This document shows, piece after piece, positions 8,809 through 19,267 of a DNA stretch of 64,000 bases. The notes beneath the pieces are model-generated. The model was given only the letters and a program-made list of their open reading frames with translations, was not told the DNA's origin and did not search any database. The position numbers were made by a program, and so were the translations under genes. This DNA is from Branchiostoma lanceolatum (lineage: Eukaryota; Chordata; Leptocardii; Amphioxiformes; Branchiostomatidae). The number at the start of each line of letters is the position of its first letter. The first letter of the stretch is position 1. Location of the stretch: NCBI RefSeq assembly GCF_035083965.1, contig NC_089724.1, positions 2,074,501 to 2,138,500 of the forward strand, written 5' to 3'.

Positions 8809-11234
8809 TCATGGACCATGGAGGTCTGTATGCAACTTTCTACTGGCAACTCTCATAGATGGACCAAGAGGGAGCAGATGCAGGCTACTCATTCTCGTTC
8901 TCATAGATTGGCCAAGAAACTGCAGATGCTGATTCCCATTATCGTTCCCATAGATGGGCAGAGAGGCATCAGATGCTGATTTTTCGTTCCCATAGATGGG
9001 CCGAGACACAAGAGATGCTGACATCTCGTTCTCGTTCCCATAGATGGGCCGAGACACATCAGACGTTGCTATATCTGTCTCGTTGTTATCTATTACTTTA
9101 GAAGCAGTATCTTGCTTTCTTCTATCGTCAAAAATGGACTGAGCTGCAAAAGGGGACGACACTGCGCTATCATTGCCACTCCCGTAAAAAGGAATGCTTC
9201 TCTCAACAACATTCATGGCAACCTCGTCATCAATTTCACACATGTCAAAATGTTGCCTACAAAATAAACCGACAGGCATTTCTACCTCACTGTCGTTCTC
9301 ATACATGTTAATGTATTGTCGTACAACAGAATTAGCATACTCTTCATCATTCTCATACATGTTAATGTCTTGCCCAGCTACTGAATCAGTAGCATTTCCT
9401 ACCTCATCATCATTCTCGTACATGTTAATGTCATGCCCTGCTACTGAATCAATAGAATTTGCTACCTCATCATTATTCTCATGTTAATGTCCTGCCCTGC
9501 TACTGAATCAATAGAATTTGCTACCTCATCATCATTCTCATACATGTTTATGTCCTGCCCTGCTACTGAATCAGTAGCATTCCCTACCTCATCATCATTC
9601 TCGTACATGTTAATGTCTTGCCCTGCTACTGAATCAATAGAATGTGCTACCTCATCATCATTCTCGTACATGTTAATGTCTTGCCCTGCTACTGAATCAA
9701 TAGAATGTGCTACCTCATCATCATTCTCATACATGTTTATGTCCTGCCCTGCTACTGAATCAATAGAATGTGCTACCTCATCATCATTCTCATTCATGCT
9801 AAAGTTCTGTTCTTGTGCATGGTTCACAGCTGTCGTCGTGGTGTCTGTATTGTACCGAGCGTTTACAACTTCCACGGGAGCTTTTTTACTCTTACACCAG
9901 TAGACAACACCACAGATGAGCAGGAATCCGACAAATATACCAACAGCAAGGCCAATGGCCAGGGGCAGCGATGCTTGGAGAGCATCACCGTTTTTGCTGC
10001 TAGTTGAAAAGGGTGTTGACAAAACTGCAGCTGATGTGGCAAATTTTGGGTTAGACGCTGTCGGTGAGTGGACACTAACCGACAACGTAGTGGACACGGA
10101 GCCAGCAGGATTTACTGCAGTGCAGACGTACAGACCAGCATCTGTCCCAGTAGCTTTTTGCACGATAATGGTGCCGTTCACATCCACAGTCGCTCTCCCA
10201 CCTGACTCAGCAGTAGCGTTCAGGCCAGATGGGAGGGTGACTGTGATGTCTGGCGTTGGGGTTCCTGAAACTTCACATACCAAGTGCAGCGTATCCCCTT
10301 TTAGGACTGTGTTGTTTCCAACCATTTCAAACTTCAACATGTCTGGGCCTTTGCATATAAGATCTTCAGGAAGTAGAGATGTAAGCTTCTTGTTTAGGAA
10401 ATCGCTAGGCTCTGTACATGTTATTTGGGAGCCCAAATCAGTATCTCCGGTCATTTGCTGCCGGAAGGGAACCATCCTGCAGTCGCAGTGCCACGGGTTG
10501 TATTTAATGTTAACATGGCGAATAGACGAGATCTCATTATATGCTGGCGGGATCTGCAATTGATTGATGTTAAGGTACAGTTCTGCTAGATTTGGCAGAT
10601 TTAAGAATGTTCCGCGGGGAATTGTGGTTATCTGGTTCCCACTTAGCTGCAACTTCGTCTGCTGAGATAGATTAATAAATGTTAAGGGTGGAATGGTAGT
10701 TATTTGGTTCCCATCTAGGCACAATACCTCCAGCTGCCATAAATTAGAGAAAGTACCGGGTGGAATTGTAGTTATCTGGTTATCACTTAGGGCCAATGTC
10801 TCCAGCTGAGATAAATCAGAGAATGTACCGGGTGGAATTGTAGTTATCTGGTTAATACTTAGGTCCAATTCCGCCAGCTGAGATAAATCAGAGAAGGTTC
10901 CGGGTGGAAATGCAGTTATCTGGTTCTCATATAGGAATAACCACTCCAGCTGAGATAAATTAGAGAATGTACCGGGTGGAATTGTAGTTATTTGGTTGTC
11001 ACTTATAGAGAGAGACTGCAAACTTTTGTACCTTCTGAAATCAGTCTGGCTGATAGTTGCGATGGCATTTCTGGTCAAATGAAGGATCTCGACATTTTCT
11101 GGCAAATCTTGCGGAATCCTAATGAGGCCTTTATCATTGCAGTAGAACCTGGAACCGTCGATGCGGCAGTTTGTGACCATCTGAGCGGGTCTTATATCTT
11201 TTAAGATGAGGAGAAGAACCAGAAGCCTCTTCAT
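8809..11234 (-). CDS. LRR-Ig-transmembrane receptor with YxN repeat tail; frame broken twice in the tail
   Basis: A single-exon receptor. The start is chosen at 11234 because it gives the signal peptide MKRLLVLLLILKDI. Residues 20-45 are an N-terminal Cys cap; 46-230 hold eight LRRs (consensus NQITTIPPGTF); 240-295 are a C-terminal cap (NPWHCDC); 300-388 are an I-set-like Ig domain with C320 and C371; about 424-446 are the membrane helix, followed by CKSKK. The tail has 21-residue repeats containing NMYENDDEV. A 4-nt loss near 9480 ends the frame after 590 residues (stop at about 9462). The next frame continues the repeats, then PIYGNEN repeats, to about 8809. A 1-nt slip in the last PIYGN block throws two further units out of frame. 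Pattern-recognition or adhesion receptor signalling through SH2 adaptors is inferred. Confidence 0.85.
8830..9070 (-). repeat. 42-48-bp PIYGN coding repeat
   Basis: Five tandem units begin CCCATCTATGGGAACGA or variants. In-frame units encode SRPIYGNENE, SRPIYGNEK and SLPIYGNDN. The third unit is 47 bp instead of 48, so the fourth (which would read WPIYENENE and then a stop) and the fifth are read out of frame in the present sequence. Confidence 0.8.
9290..9800 (-). repeat. 63-bp coding minisatellite (YEN motif)
   Basis: At least six close and two or three diverged tandem 63-bp units encode NMYENDDEVAHSIDSVAGQ and variants. Each intact unit carries one YEN (pYxN-type) motif. Units in 9600-9790 are nearly identical, so the array has recently expanded or been homogenised. 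One unit (near 9480) has lost 4 nt. Confidence 0.9.
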
Positions 11235-11439
11235 CGCCTTTCTCTGAAAACGGAAAGTAGTGTGCACAAAGTTGAGAATCATTTTATCGTCTAGATATAA
11301 GTTGTTTTAAATTTCTTTGAGATTTGACAATGTCTTTAGTTTTGACAGCTCTCGCATTGCAACGATAGGGAAAAACGGAAATGTTGCTTTGTTATGAAAA
11401 GTTATATCTCCAACGAGGAAGTGCGCAGGAGAACGGGTC

Positions 11440-11705
11440 AGCCTTGAGCACGAATAAGGTGGCTGGGTCATGTTGCAAGAATGCCAAGAACACGCCTCCC
11501 GCGAATGACATTAAACTGGGTACCTCAAGGGAAAAGAAGGAGGGGAGGACAACACATCACATGGGAGAGAACAGTCATGACAGACTTGGAGGAGCTGGGC
11601 CTCACTTGGGAGGGAGTACGAAGAGAGGCGCTGGACAGAGGAAGATGGAATGCAGTGGTGGCCCGCATCGTCAAACGATGAACTGCGGCGACGATGATGA
11701 TGATG
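11440..11705 (+). pseudogene. LINE ORF2 C-terminal remnant
   Basis: The frame reads RWLGHVARMPRTRLPRMTL, then GKRRRGG, TWERTVMTDLEELGLTW and DRGRWNAVVARIVKR before a stop. This is the widespread C-terminal end of RTE/Jockey-like and related non-LTR retrotransposon polyproteins. A GATGAT run follows, as expected at the 3' end. The upstream part is absent. Confidence 0.85.
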
Positions 11706-11759
11706 AAAAGTTATATCAAAACTTACGAAATCCCCGCCTGATTGAATAAGGATATCAGA

Positions 11760-12890
11760 GACTCATGCACGATATCCTATACTGTTTAATAAGTAGGATT
11801 TGAAGATTAATTTTGCATTTTCATTTTGTTGTTTATGCTTGATCGCACAACAGTTTCTGTACTTTTTGGCCTTTTCAATAAAGCGATTACATCCTTTAGA
11901 TCTGTCCTTTTACCAATTATGCTTACATCTAGGTTTTTTAATCACATTTGAACTGCATCTGGTTCATAATCTTGAATTTGCCTTTGAACTGGAAGTTTTG
12001 TCTTCTCCAAACTTACCTTCAATGGGTACATAATACTCAAACCAAGTGTTTTGGTTCTGCAGACACTATTTTCTTGAGCCCAAACTTCTTGATTGTATTG
12101 CAAATTAAACTTGACATTCAATTTGGTCTAGGTATAAGTGGTATTGTGCAACAGCATTATTCCAAAAACCTTCGCTCATTTTTTTCCAGATAATTTTGTT
12201 TTGCCTTAATTTACAGCCGAAAGTTTGTCTATTCGGCCATTAGGGCCGCTTTTCATAGAGGTCGAGTTGGGAGGTGTGTCAAGGGGTCAACTTCTTGGTC
12301 AACAATGACTCAAAATGATATCAATAGTACAAGGACTGGATAGATAATAAATGAATTAGAGAAACACATAAATATTCATCAAGTCGTTAGGTCCATAATC
12401 GTTCAATAAGGGTCAGTTACAGTGACAATAGTCTGTTAAAGGTTGTAAGAGAAGATGCTGGTCTAATGCCCTTTGGTAGTGAGTTCCAGTCAAGCGAACC
12501 TGGGTGGTTTTAGACCTCCTCTATACTTCTCTCAAGTGCATGGGTACCACTAGGAGATCATATAAATGTTCGTTGACCAAATAAACTCTAAAGAGATAAA
12601 CTTTGATAATAGCCCTCGGACGCAACAGACTACATCGCAAACAACTTTTTGCAAAACTTCAACGTGAAATGATGTTAAGGACCCTTGAGTTGTGTGTATT
12701 TCTACGAATACCCTAGTGGTAATTCATGTGAATACCTTAGCGGTAACTTATGGGAATGTCACACATATGTTACTTGGTTAAATGTGTGCACCACTACGTA
12801 TAGATTATCTCGTTAAGTAATTAGCAGTCTTCCTAGGTGATATTAGTATGTATTATAGTATACTGCAATTCAGCCTTAGGGCAACTATGG
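11760..12890. other. Intergenic stretch, no gene seen
   Basis: AT-rich sequence with no supported exon, RNA gene or repeat that I can recognise. Confidence 0.4.
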
Positions 12891-12894
12891 TATA

Positions 12895-13260
12895 TTTATC
12901 TCCATGAAAACTGGAGATAAAGTTTTGGGTGTGTCTGTGTGTGTGTCTGTTTGTCTGTTTGTGTATCCGGACTACTCTAGTCAGCATAACTCAAGAGCCT
13001 CTTGATGGACTACGATGATATTTGGTATGTGGGCAGGTGTTGGGAAGCCAAAGGTCAAGGTCGATTTTGAGCCCCCTGTTTTGTGACCTTGGTACTGCAG
13101 CGGAGCTTCCGTTTTTCTATCTTTGACCTGGACGTGCTATGGTCTTGATTTTTGGGTGGCAGATAGATTGTGATGTAATGAGGAATTGGTGTAGGTTTGG
13201 GCCCCGTAGCAGTTAGCCCTGAAACTGCAGGGGCGTTATTGCGAAATCTTCTAAGGAGAA
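12895..13260. repeat. Probable dispersed repeat with (TGTC)n-rich start
   Basis: The block starts with TTATCTCCATGAAAACTGGAG and a TGTGTGTCTGTTTGTCTG run, then a non-coding stretch ending near AACTGCAGGGGCG. The layout suggests an interspersed repeat, but no second copy exists in this window, so confidence is low. Confidence 0.3.
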
Positions 13261-14160
13261 TAACTGAACAAAGGAAAGCTTGATTTCAATGATATTGAGT
13301 ATGCATGTAGCTTAGACAGAGATGTACATAATAAAGTGTAAATTATGCTAATTTGGACTTGATTTGCATAACTAATGAGGAAAATCTATATTTGCAGTGT
13401 TTGCCATTATAAGACTCAAATACATGTAACATGAAGTTTATGGCAAGTGGAGCATCAACAGATACCAATTATTCAAATAAATTCCTTATTTGCATAGTTA
13501 ATGTAAAAGCACCATAATTCATCTAAGTGGTGAATGATAGGACTGTCAATATTGAGACATGTATAAGTTAGTTAAAGGTGTTCATGAACAAGCATATATT
13601 ACGTAAATGTGTAAGTCATTTGCATAAACAGAATAGTTCATGGAGATATGTTGTCTTTGAACTCTTGTTTGAAGTGTTTTAAGTAAGTGCCTAATCAACC
13701 AGTTCACCATCATTATATGTAGATAAGCAATGAAATGTAGAAGTCATCTGCATAGCTTATGATAAGAGGGAAATATGCAATTCTGCCAAAAGGAAAGGAC
13801 ATACAAATATACAATGCATATAATTCTGTAGAGAAGATCATCGCCGCGACCGTGCTCGCGATCTCTTGCTCGAGAGCGAGCGGCGCGACGCGATTGATAG
13901 TAAGACCGACCCTCAGCCAGACGTAGCCCCGGGACAGCACGTCGCCGGAACGTAAGCAAGAATTTGCGTTTAAGGTCGTGTTCGCGTATTCAAGGTTAAT
14001 ATCTCGCATATAGGTTCATTTAGTTGTGTCCAAAGACATATCTTATGCAACGGCTGTTACTTCTATGCAACGTTGACCAAAGAGAACAAAAGAGATTCGG
14101 ACGGCAGGTATAATAGGTTTGAATAGCAGGCTAATTGCCGTATACGCATTACGTTCTGGC
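13261..14160. other. Spacer beside rDNA block, no gene seen
   Basis: AT-rich to about 13830, then a short GC-rich patch. No coding or RNA feature is supported up to the rDNA junction. Confidence 0.4.
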
Positions 14161-14162
14161 GA

Positions 14163-14272
14163 CGTGCTCCCCGGGACGGACCCGGGGCCGCAGAGCGCGT
14201 TCGAAGAGACGATGATCGATGTGTTCTGAAATTCACATTACTTCTCGCAGCTGGCTGCGTTCTTCATCGACA

Positions 14273-14305
<33 letters not shown>
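14163..14305 (-). pseudogene. 5.8S rRNA, 3'-truncated
   Basis: Read on the minus strand it begins ACTCTTAGCGGTGGATCACT and contains the universal core GATGAAGAACGCAGC, then TTCGAACGCGC and CGGCCCCGGG. The match stops near 14163, where the expected 3' end (TGTCTGAG-type) is replaced by unrelated sequence. ITS2 and 28S are not found to the left, so the rDNA fragment ends inside 5.8S. Confidence 0.85.
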
Positions 14306-15704
14306 GTTTTTGTTTGATTTCGCATCGAAAGCTTGTCTCTGCCTCTCGGCACCGTCGTTTAAGAAAAGTGAGATTCACAAGCTCTGCCGGGGAGATCGTC
14401 TCCACCGGGAGCTGCGCAAATCTGTCATTAAGGGGACGAAGCTTTCGTCGATTGCCGTAAAAAGCCACCAGCTTCGACTAACCCCCAATCGCGAGCCTCG
14501 GCTGCCACGCTCGACAAAGCAGGCAGTGCGACGCGATAAAAGTGCACACCACATGGACTTAGTTCATGAACGGTCACCACACACATGTACTTCGGAGGCT
14601 TTTGATCCATCGCCACCGTGACGCTATTTGCAGCCTCTAAGTATAACTACCACACGGTCTTAGTTCATAAACGGCCACCACACACATGTATTTCAATGGC
14701 TTCAGTGACGAGAAGGGTGCGCCCCCGGGTTGAACGTTGGCGAACGAGCGGAAGGGGTGGGGGTCGCTCCGCGAAGCGGCACCCGCTGCGCCCTCTTATT
14801 ACTCCGGCAGGCCGGCCTGGACCATAAAAACAGGGCCCGCCCTTCTCTTGAAGACCTCGGGGAGTGGACCAGCCGGTAGAGACCGCCGGTGGCTGGCCGT
14901 CGGCACCGAGAGCAGTCCTCCCCTCTGCCAAAGGAGGCCCTGCTTAAGGAGCCGAGGCTTAAGGACAGGTCACCGCAAAACTGATTGCATCGAGTCAGAG
15001 ACCGCAACGCCGCGCCGGGGTGCCGGGGAGGAGCCGTCGCACCTAGGGCCCGCCGTGAGACTAAAGTTGACCCCATTCCGCACAAACCCACGACGCGACG
15101 CCCCTCCGCCGGGTGGACCTTGGGGTTCCCTGGGCGCCAGACTAGTATCGGGTCGCTAGCGATTTCCTACGGTGGCCAGTGAACAGTCTGCCCGCCCGGT
15201 CTTAATCAACGCTCCGGGGAGTTGAGCCCGTGGGGGTGATAACCGCGCCCCTTTCCTGTAGATAGGGCCGGTCAACTCCCCGGCTAGAACTCCCCCGGTG
15301 CGCTAATTAGGGTTCGGCGGGCTGGGGTCTCTGTGCCACCGAGAGAACTGACTGCAAGGTACCGGCTAAAGAGAACCGGCTAAAAGGCCCGATAAACAGT
15401 CTGGAACCCAGGGTAACCTTGGGGCGGCTCGCTTCTTGAGCAGGGTATACGGTAGGAAACGACGGGCGCGCACCAACGTTCCAAGGGGGCTGCCGGTTCT
15501 CGCCGCCGAGCGGGTCAGCATGAACACTCCTGACTCTCCGCCCGCGCTCATACACGAGCGATTGACGTGAGAGCAGCGCAAGAGAACCATCTTGTCGAGA
15601 CGGCAGGGAAGAGAGGCTCGGAGCGGGAGGCCACGGGCACTAGAGCCCGCTCCTTGCCGCGACTGCAAAGTCGACGGGCGTGTGTATCGCCTGCTTCGTT
15701 TCGG
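14306..15704 (-). other. ITS1-like spacer between 5.8S and 18S
   Basis: GC-rich sequence lies exactly between the 5' end of 5.8S and the 3' end of 18S, the position of ITS1. It contains a direct repeat (about 14560-14600 and 14655-14700) sharing CACCACACACATGTA. No protein gene is supported; open frames here reflect high GC. Confidence 0.7.
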
Positions 15705-15714
15705 TAATGATCCA

Positions 15715-15751
<37 letters not shown>

Positions 15752-16668
15752 CACTTCCTCTAGATGGTCAAGTTTGATCGGCTTCTCAGCGCTCCTCCAG
15801 TTTAGCCGCAGGCTCCACTCCTGGTGATGTCCTTCCGTCAATTTATTTAAGTTCCAGCTCTGCAACCATACTTCCCCGAACCCGAAAACTGACAGGTTTC
15901 CCGAAAGCTGCCCATCGGGTCATCGAAGTAACGCCGGCGGATCGCTGGTTGGCATCGTTTATGGTTGTGACTAGGGCGGTATCTGATCGCCTTCGCGACC
16001 ACAACTTTCTTAACGGTTCTTGATCAATGAAAACATTCTTCGCAAATGCTTTCGCAGTGGTTCGTCTTGCGGCGATCCAAGAATTTCACCTCTCCCGCCG
16101 CAATACGAATGCCCCCGCCCGTCCCTCTTGATCATTACCCCACGTTCCGAAACCCAACGAAATAGAACCGAGGTCCTATTCCATCATTACATGCACCACT
16201 GTTCAGGCGCCAGGCCTGCTTTGAACACTCTAATTTTTTCAAAGTAAACGCTCCGGCACCCCGAGGCACTCAGTTAAGAGCACCAAGGAGGATCCGGCGG
16301 GGAGGGCCGGGACGAGCAGTGACACGCCTCGCGGCGGACCGCAAGCCCGGTCCCAAGGTCCAAATACGAGCTTTTTAACCTCAATAACTTTAATATACGC
16401 TATTCGAGCTGGAATTACCGCGGCTGCTGGCACCAGACTTGCCCTCCAATAGATTCCAGTTAAAGGATTTAAAGTGTGACCATTTCAACTACGGGGCCCC
16501 GAAAGAGTCAAGTATTGTTATTTTTCGTCACTACCTCCCCGAGTCGGGAGTGGGTAATTTGCGCGCCTGTTGCCTTCCTTGGATGTGGTAGCCGTTTCTC
16601 AGGCTCCCTCTCCGGAACTGAACCCTGATTGCCCGTCACCCGTTGCCACCATGGCAGGCACAGGACTT
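15705..16668 (-). pseudogene. 18S rRNA pseudogene with internal deletion
   Basis: The minus strand ends in the 18S 3' end (GGTGAACCTACGGATGGATC then ATTA). On the plus strand the universal segments AATTACCGCGGCTGCTGGCA, TCTAATTTTTTCAAAGTAAA and GCCGCAGGCTCCACTCCTGG are all recognisable. At about 15801 the text jumps from the 3' minor domain straight to the region before GCCGCAGGC, removing roughly 600 nt. Similarity ends near 16668, so about 340 nt of the 5' end are missing. Substitutions fall at normally invariant sites (for example GTCAATTTATTTAAG in place of GTCAATTCCTTTAAG). It is not a working rRNA gene. Confidence 0.85.
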
Positions 16669-17814
16669 ACGGTTGCCGCCGTGAGAAGACCGCGACTCGC
16701 GCCGCCACACAGTCGCTCCGGTCGAGCGCCGCCGAGTCCGTCGCTGCCGTGAGGTGGGAACGCGCCGTAGAGCTGGCCGCAAACCCTCGGGAGCCTGAGC
16801 GCAGAACATCCGGCCACACCTACCGTTGCTTCCCTTCAACGCCCGCCCTTCAACGTCAAGAACGGTCCCACACTCTCACAACCGACTCGTCCACCAGCTA
16901 GACGGACGGCCGGGTCTCGAAACACCGAGTCCGCACGGCGTGCTCGCACGTGAGTGGTTGTTTTTTGACTAGCTCGGGAATCGACGGCGAGCAATCGCAC
17001 ACTCTCTCGCCAGTCGTTTTGCTATCCCGCCGACCAGGCTTCCACTCCCCGAGCTTGAGGTCGACAACCGGCTTGGAAGGAGGCCGTTCCTCCGCTCCTG
17101 CGGACGAGGACAGCCGTGGCGAGGGTGTCCGGAACCAGCGCCGGGGTAAGTCCTCCCCGAAGGCTATCAACCGGGTCCTCCTCCTCCTTATGTCCTCTTT
17201 CTCGAGCGAGTGTAGGTTAAGGTAGGTTGAGCAACCCACGGTATGGTCAGACACCCTACAGGGCACTTCTCTGAAAAAACGTTGCAAGTCTGCCACGGGG
17301 TGGTCTTCGGTGGCAACAGGCGACCGCCCCCGCCGGCCGATCCGATTCCGCCCGGCCGACCCAGTTGTGCCAAGGACCGCTGCCCCGAGGACCACCAACC
17401 ACCAGACGCATCCTGCTCGGTGGCCTGGCAGGCCCGGAGCTTCCTCCAGGGCGGTCAGAGTCGGGCGGGGAAGGGCGGGCACTCCCACCGCCAACACCCG
17501 CCCGGCGCCCGGTGCCCAGTCCGATGGAACTGGCCGGCGGGGAAAGTCAACGGACGTCCCCGTCTTTTGTCGATGCCGGGGTCTCGCCTGCACTATTCCG
17601 GCCCCACCGACCACTCCCGGACTCGCTAGCCCCCCGCCGCCCCCCGTGACGGACTTTGAAAGGGCGGTCGAGCCCGACCTAGTCAGAAAACGACCACTCT
17701 CTCAAGATAGCCACCTACACCTTGGTCAGACACCTGCAAGCCACCGCCGTCAGGCCCGGGCGACCCCGTGTACCCACGGCCGGGGTTTGCCGTTTTCCCT
17801 CCGACCAGTTATGC
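16669..17814 (-). other. GC-rich block, possibly 5' external transcribed spacer
   Basis: GC-rich and devoid of introns or domains. It adjoins the broken 5' side of the 18S relic, where an external transcribed spacer would lie. That identity is positional inference only. The long open frames on both strands overlap and look like composition artefacts. Confidence 0.35.
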
Positions 17815-18009
17815 TAGGGTCACATTTCAAATCCGGGGCCCGGCCGGGTAGTCTTTGGGAGCGAAAAGTATGATATTAAAGACAACAAAAACACAAAACG
17901 TACTCAAAATCATCTAAGAGCATAGCGTGTGCAAATTTATTGACATACACTTTGATTTTGCGTTTCCGCAAACAGCCCGACCGGGCCCCGGTTAGGAAAT
18001 GTGACCCTA
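17815..18009. repeat. TIR element (MITE family 2)
   Basis: A 195-bp element has ends TAGGGTCACATTTC and GAAATGTGACCCTA, followed inside by CCGGGGCCCGGCCGGG and its complement. A second copy lies at 51039-51241 with the same inner palindromic ends and AT-rich core. No coding content. It caps the right end of the rDNA block. Confidence 0.8.
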
Positions 18010-18238
18010 CCATTAAGTGTTAAATCTTTATAGGTACCACCAACATCATAGTGAACGCAGATATTCAAACCAGTCTGCTCGGTACCATGTTCATTTTTCC
18101 ATTGAAATTACCAATTGTGCAAAATTAAAGATTAAACTAACCTGTCTTTTCTACAGGGCTGGTGTTTCCTTCTGGATCGGGCTGTGTTGATGTACCGTCC
18201 GCACGGCTTGCAGCGTCTAAGCTCCGTGGAGACGGCGA

Positions 18239-18425
18239 TACGCTGGGCGGGTACAGGTGTGGTTCGGTACAGACGTTACGCTGGGCAGGTACAGGTGTGG
18301 TTGGGTACTGACGTTACGCTGGGCAGGTACAGGTGTGGTTCGGTACAGACGTTTCGCTGGGCAGGTACAGGTGTGGTTCGGTACAGACGTTACGCTGGGC
18401 AGGTACAGGTGTGGCTGTGTTGAAG
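18239..18425. repeat. 38-bp minisatellite
   Basis: Four full units and a partial one contain ACGCTGGGCAGGTACAGGTG. Units differ by one to three bases. Because 38 is not a multiple of three, the open frames across the array rotate with each unit and are not coding. Confidence 0.9.
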
Positions 18426-18559
18426 ACGGCGATACGTGAGGCAGGTCTGGGTGTGGCTAGGTTAAGAAGCTACCAACTGTTTGTTCGAATCCAGAATATC
18501 TCACAACTGCTGTGGACTCGCACTCGCACACAAATAATTCTGTGCGCCTTTCTCGGCTT

Positions 18560-18925
18560 TAATGCAAGTCCTGCCTGGCAGGGATGTTTAAGGTGTGGCC
18601 TGTCTAGACAACAATGAACAACAACATCTCGCACTTCAAATGGGAAACTATATCCTACCTCTTTGTTGCACTTAGTGCTTCATTGATATTGATATTCCCT
18701 TTCTATTGTAGCTTTCGCCCTCATGTTGTGGATATAAAAGTTTTCCACTTTTTCATGTGTCTCAAAGTCCTGCTTCTGAAGTTGCCAAACTGTGAATATT
18801 CCTTTCATTGCTGAGCTACACCCACACACTGGCTTAAGGGGTAGACGGCCCCTGCGCATGCCGAATGAACGAGTGAATGAATAGCATGAATGAATGAACG
18901 CACGAATGAATGAATAAAGTAATGA
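18560..18925. repeat. Dispersed repeat family 3, copy 1
   Basis: Contains GGGATGTTTAAGGTGTGGCC, CCTTTCTATTGTAGCTTTCG and CAAAGTCCTGCTTCTG, then a GAATGAATGAAC-type simple tail. Similar blocks occur at 19268-19830 and 20360-20920. No coding function is seen. Confidence 0.75.
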
Positions 18926-19267
18926 TTTTGCTCTTCCACCTGTAATTTCTTACTTCTGTAGTAAGACAACCCCAGAGTTGGTTCTGGCTCCTCAAAGAAG
19001 AACATTTTTGATTGAACAGTTTGAATGTGACATTTTCAGTGTGCGTCAACCTATAAGAGGACCCCCACCGTACCCCTTTAAAAACTTTTTTTTAATTGTG
19101 AAAATCAAATACGAGATACATATGCAGTGGTACTGTGATCAAGCTTAGCCCTAATATATAGCAGGCATCACTAACAACGGGCCCGTCATGAACGGCAGAG
19201 GTATCTACAGTAACTGGTGAGAGCGATAATGACAGAATTTTTTACACTAACTACTAAATACTGTAGA

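Noticed and set aside
9194-9903. Plus-strand frames rich in SSFSYMLMSCPATES
   Set aside because: They are the antisense reading of the 63-bp coding repeat of the receptor tail.
14665-15777. Several 80-140-residue open frames in the GC-rich block
   Set aside because: They overlap on both strands within ITS1 and lack domains; high GC removes stop codons.
16898-17873. Long open frames (up to 238 aa) on both strands
   Set aside because: Same reason: rDNA-associated GC-rich sequence, mutually overlapping frames, no homology recognised.
18239-18425. CRISPR-like array of 38-bp units
   Set aside because: Units are directly adjacent with no unique spacers; a minisatellite in a eukaryotic genome.
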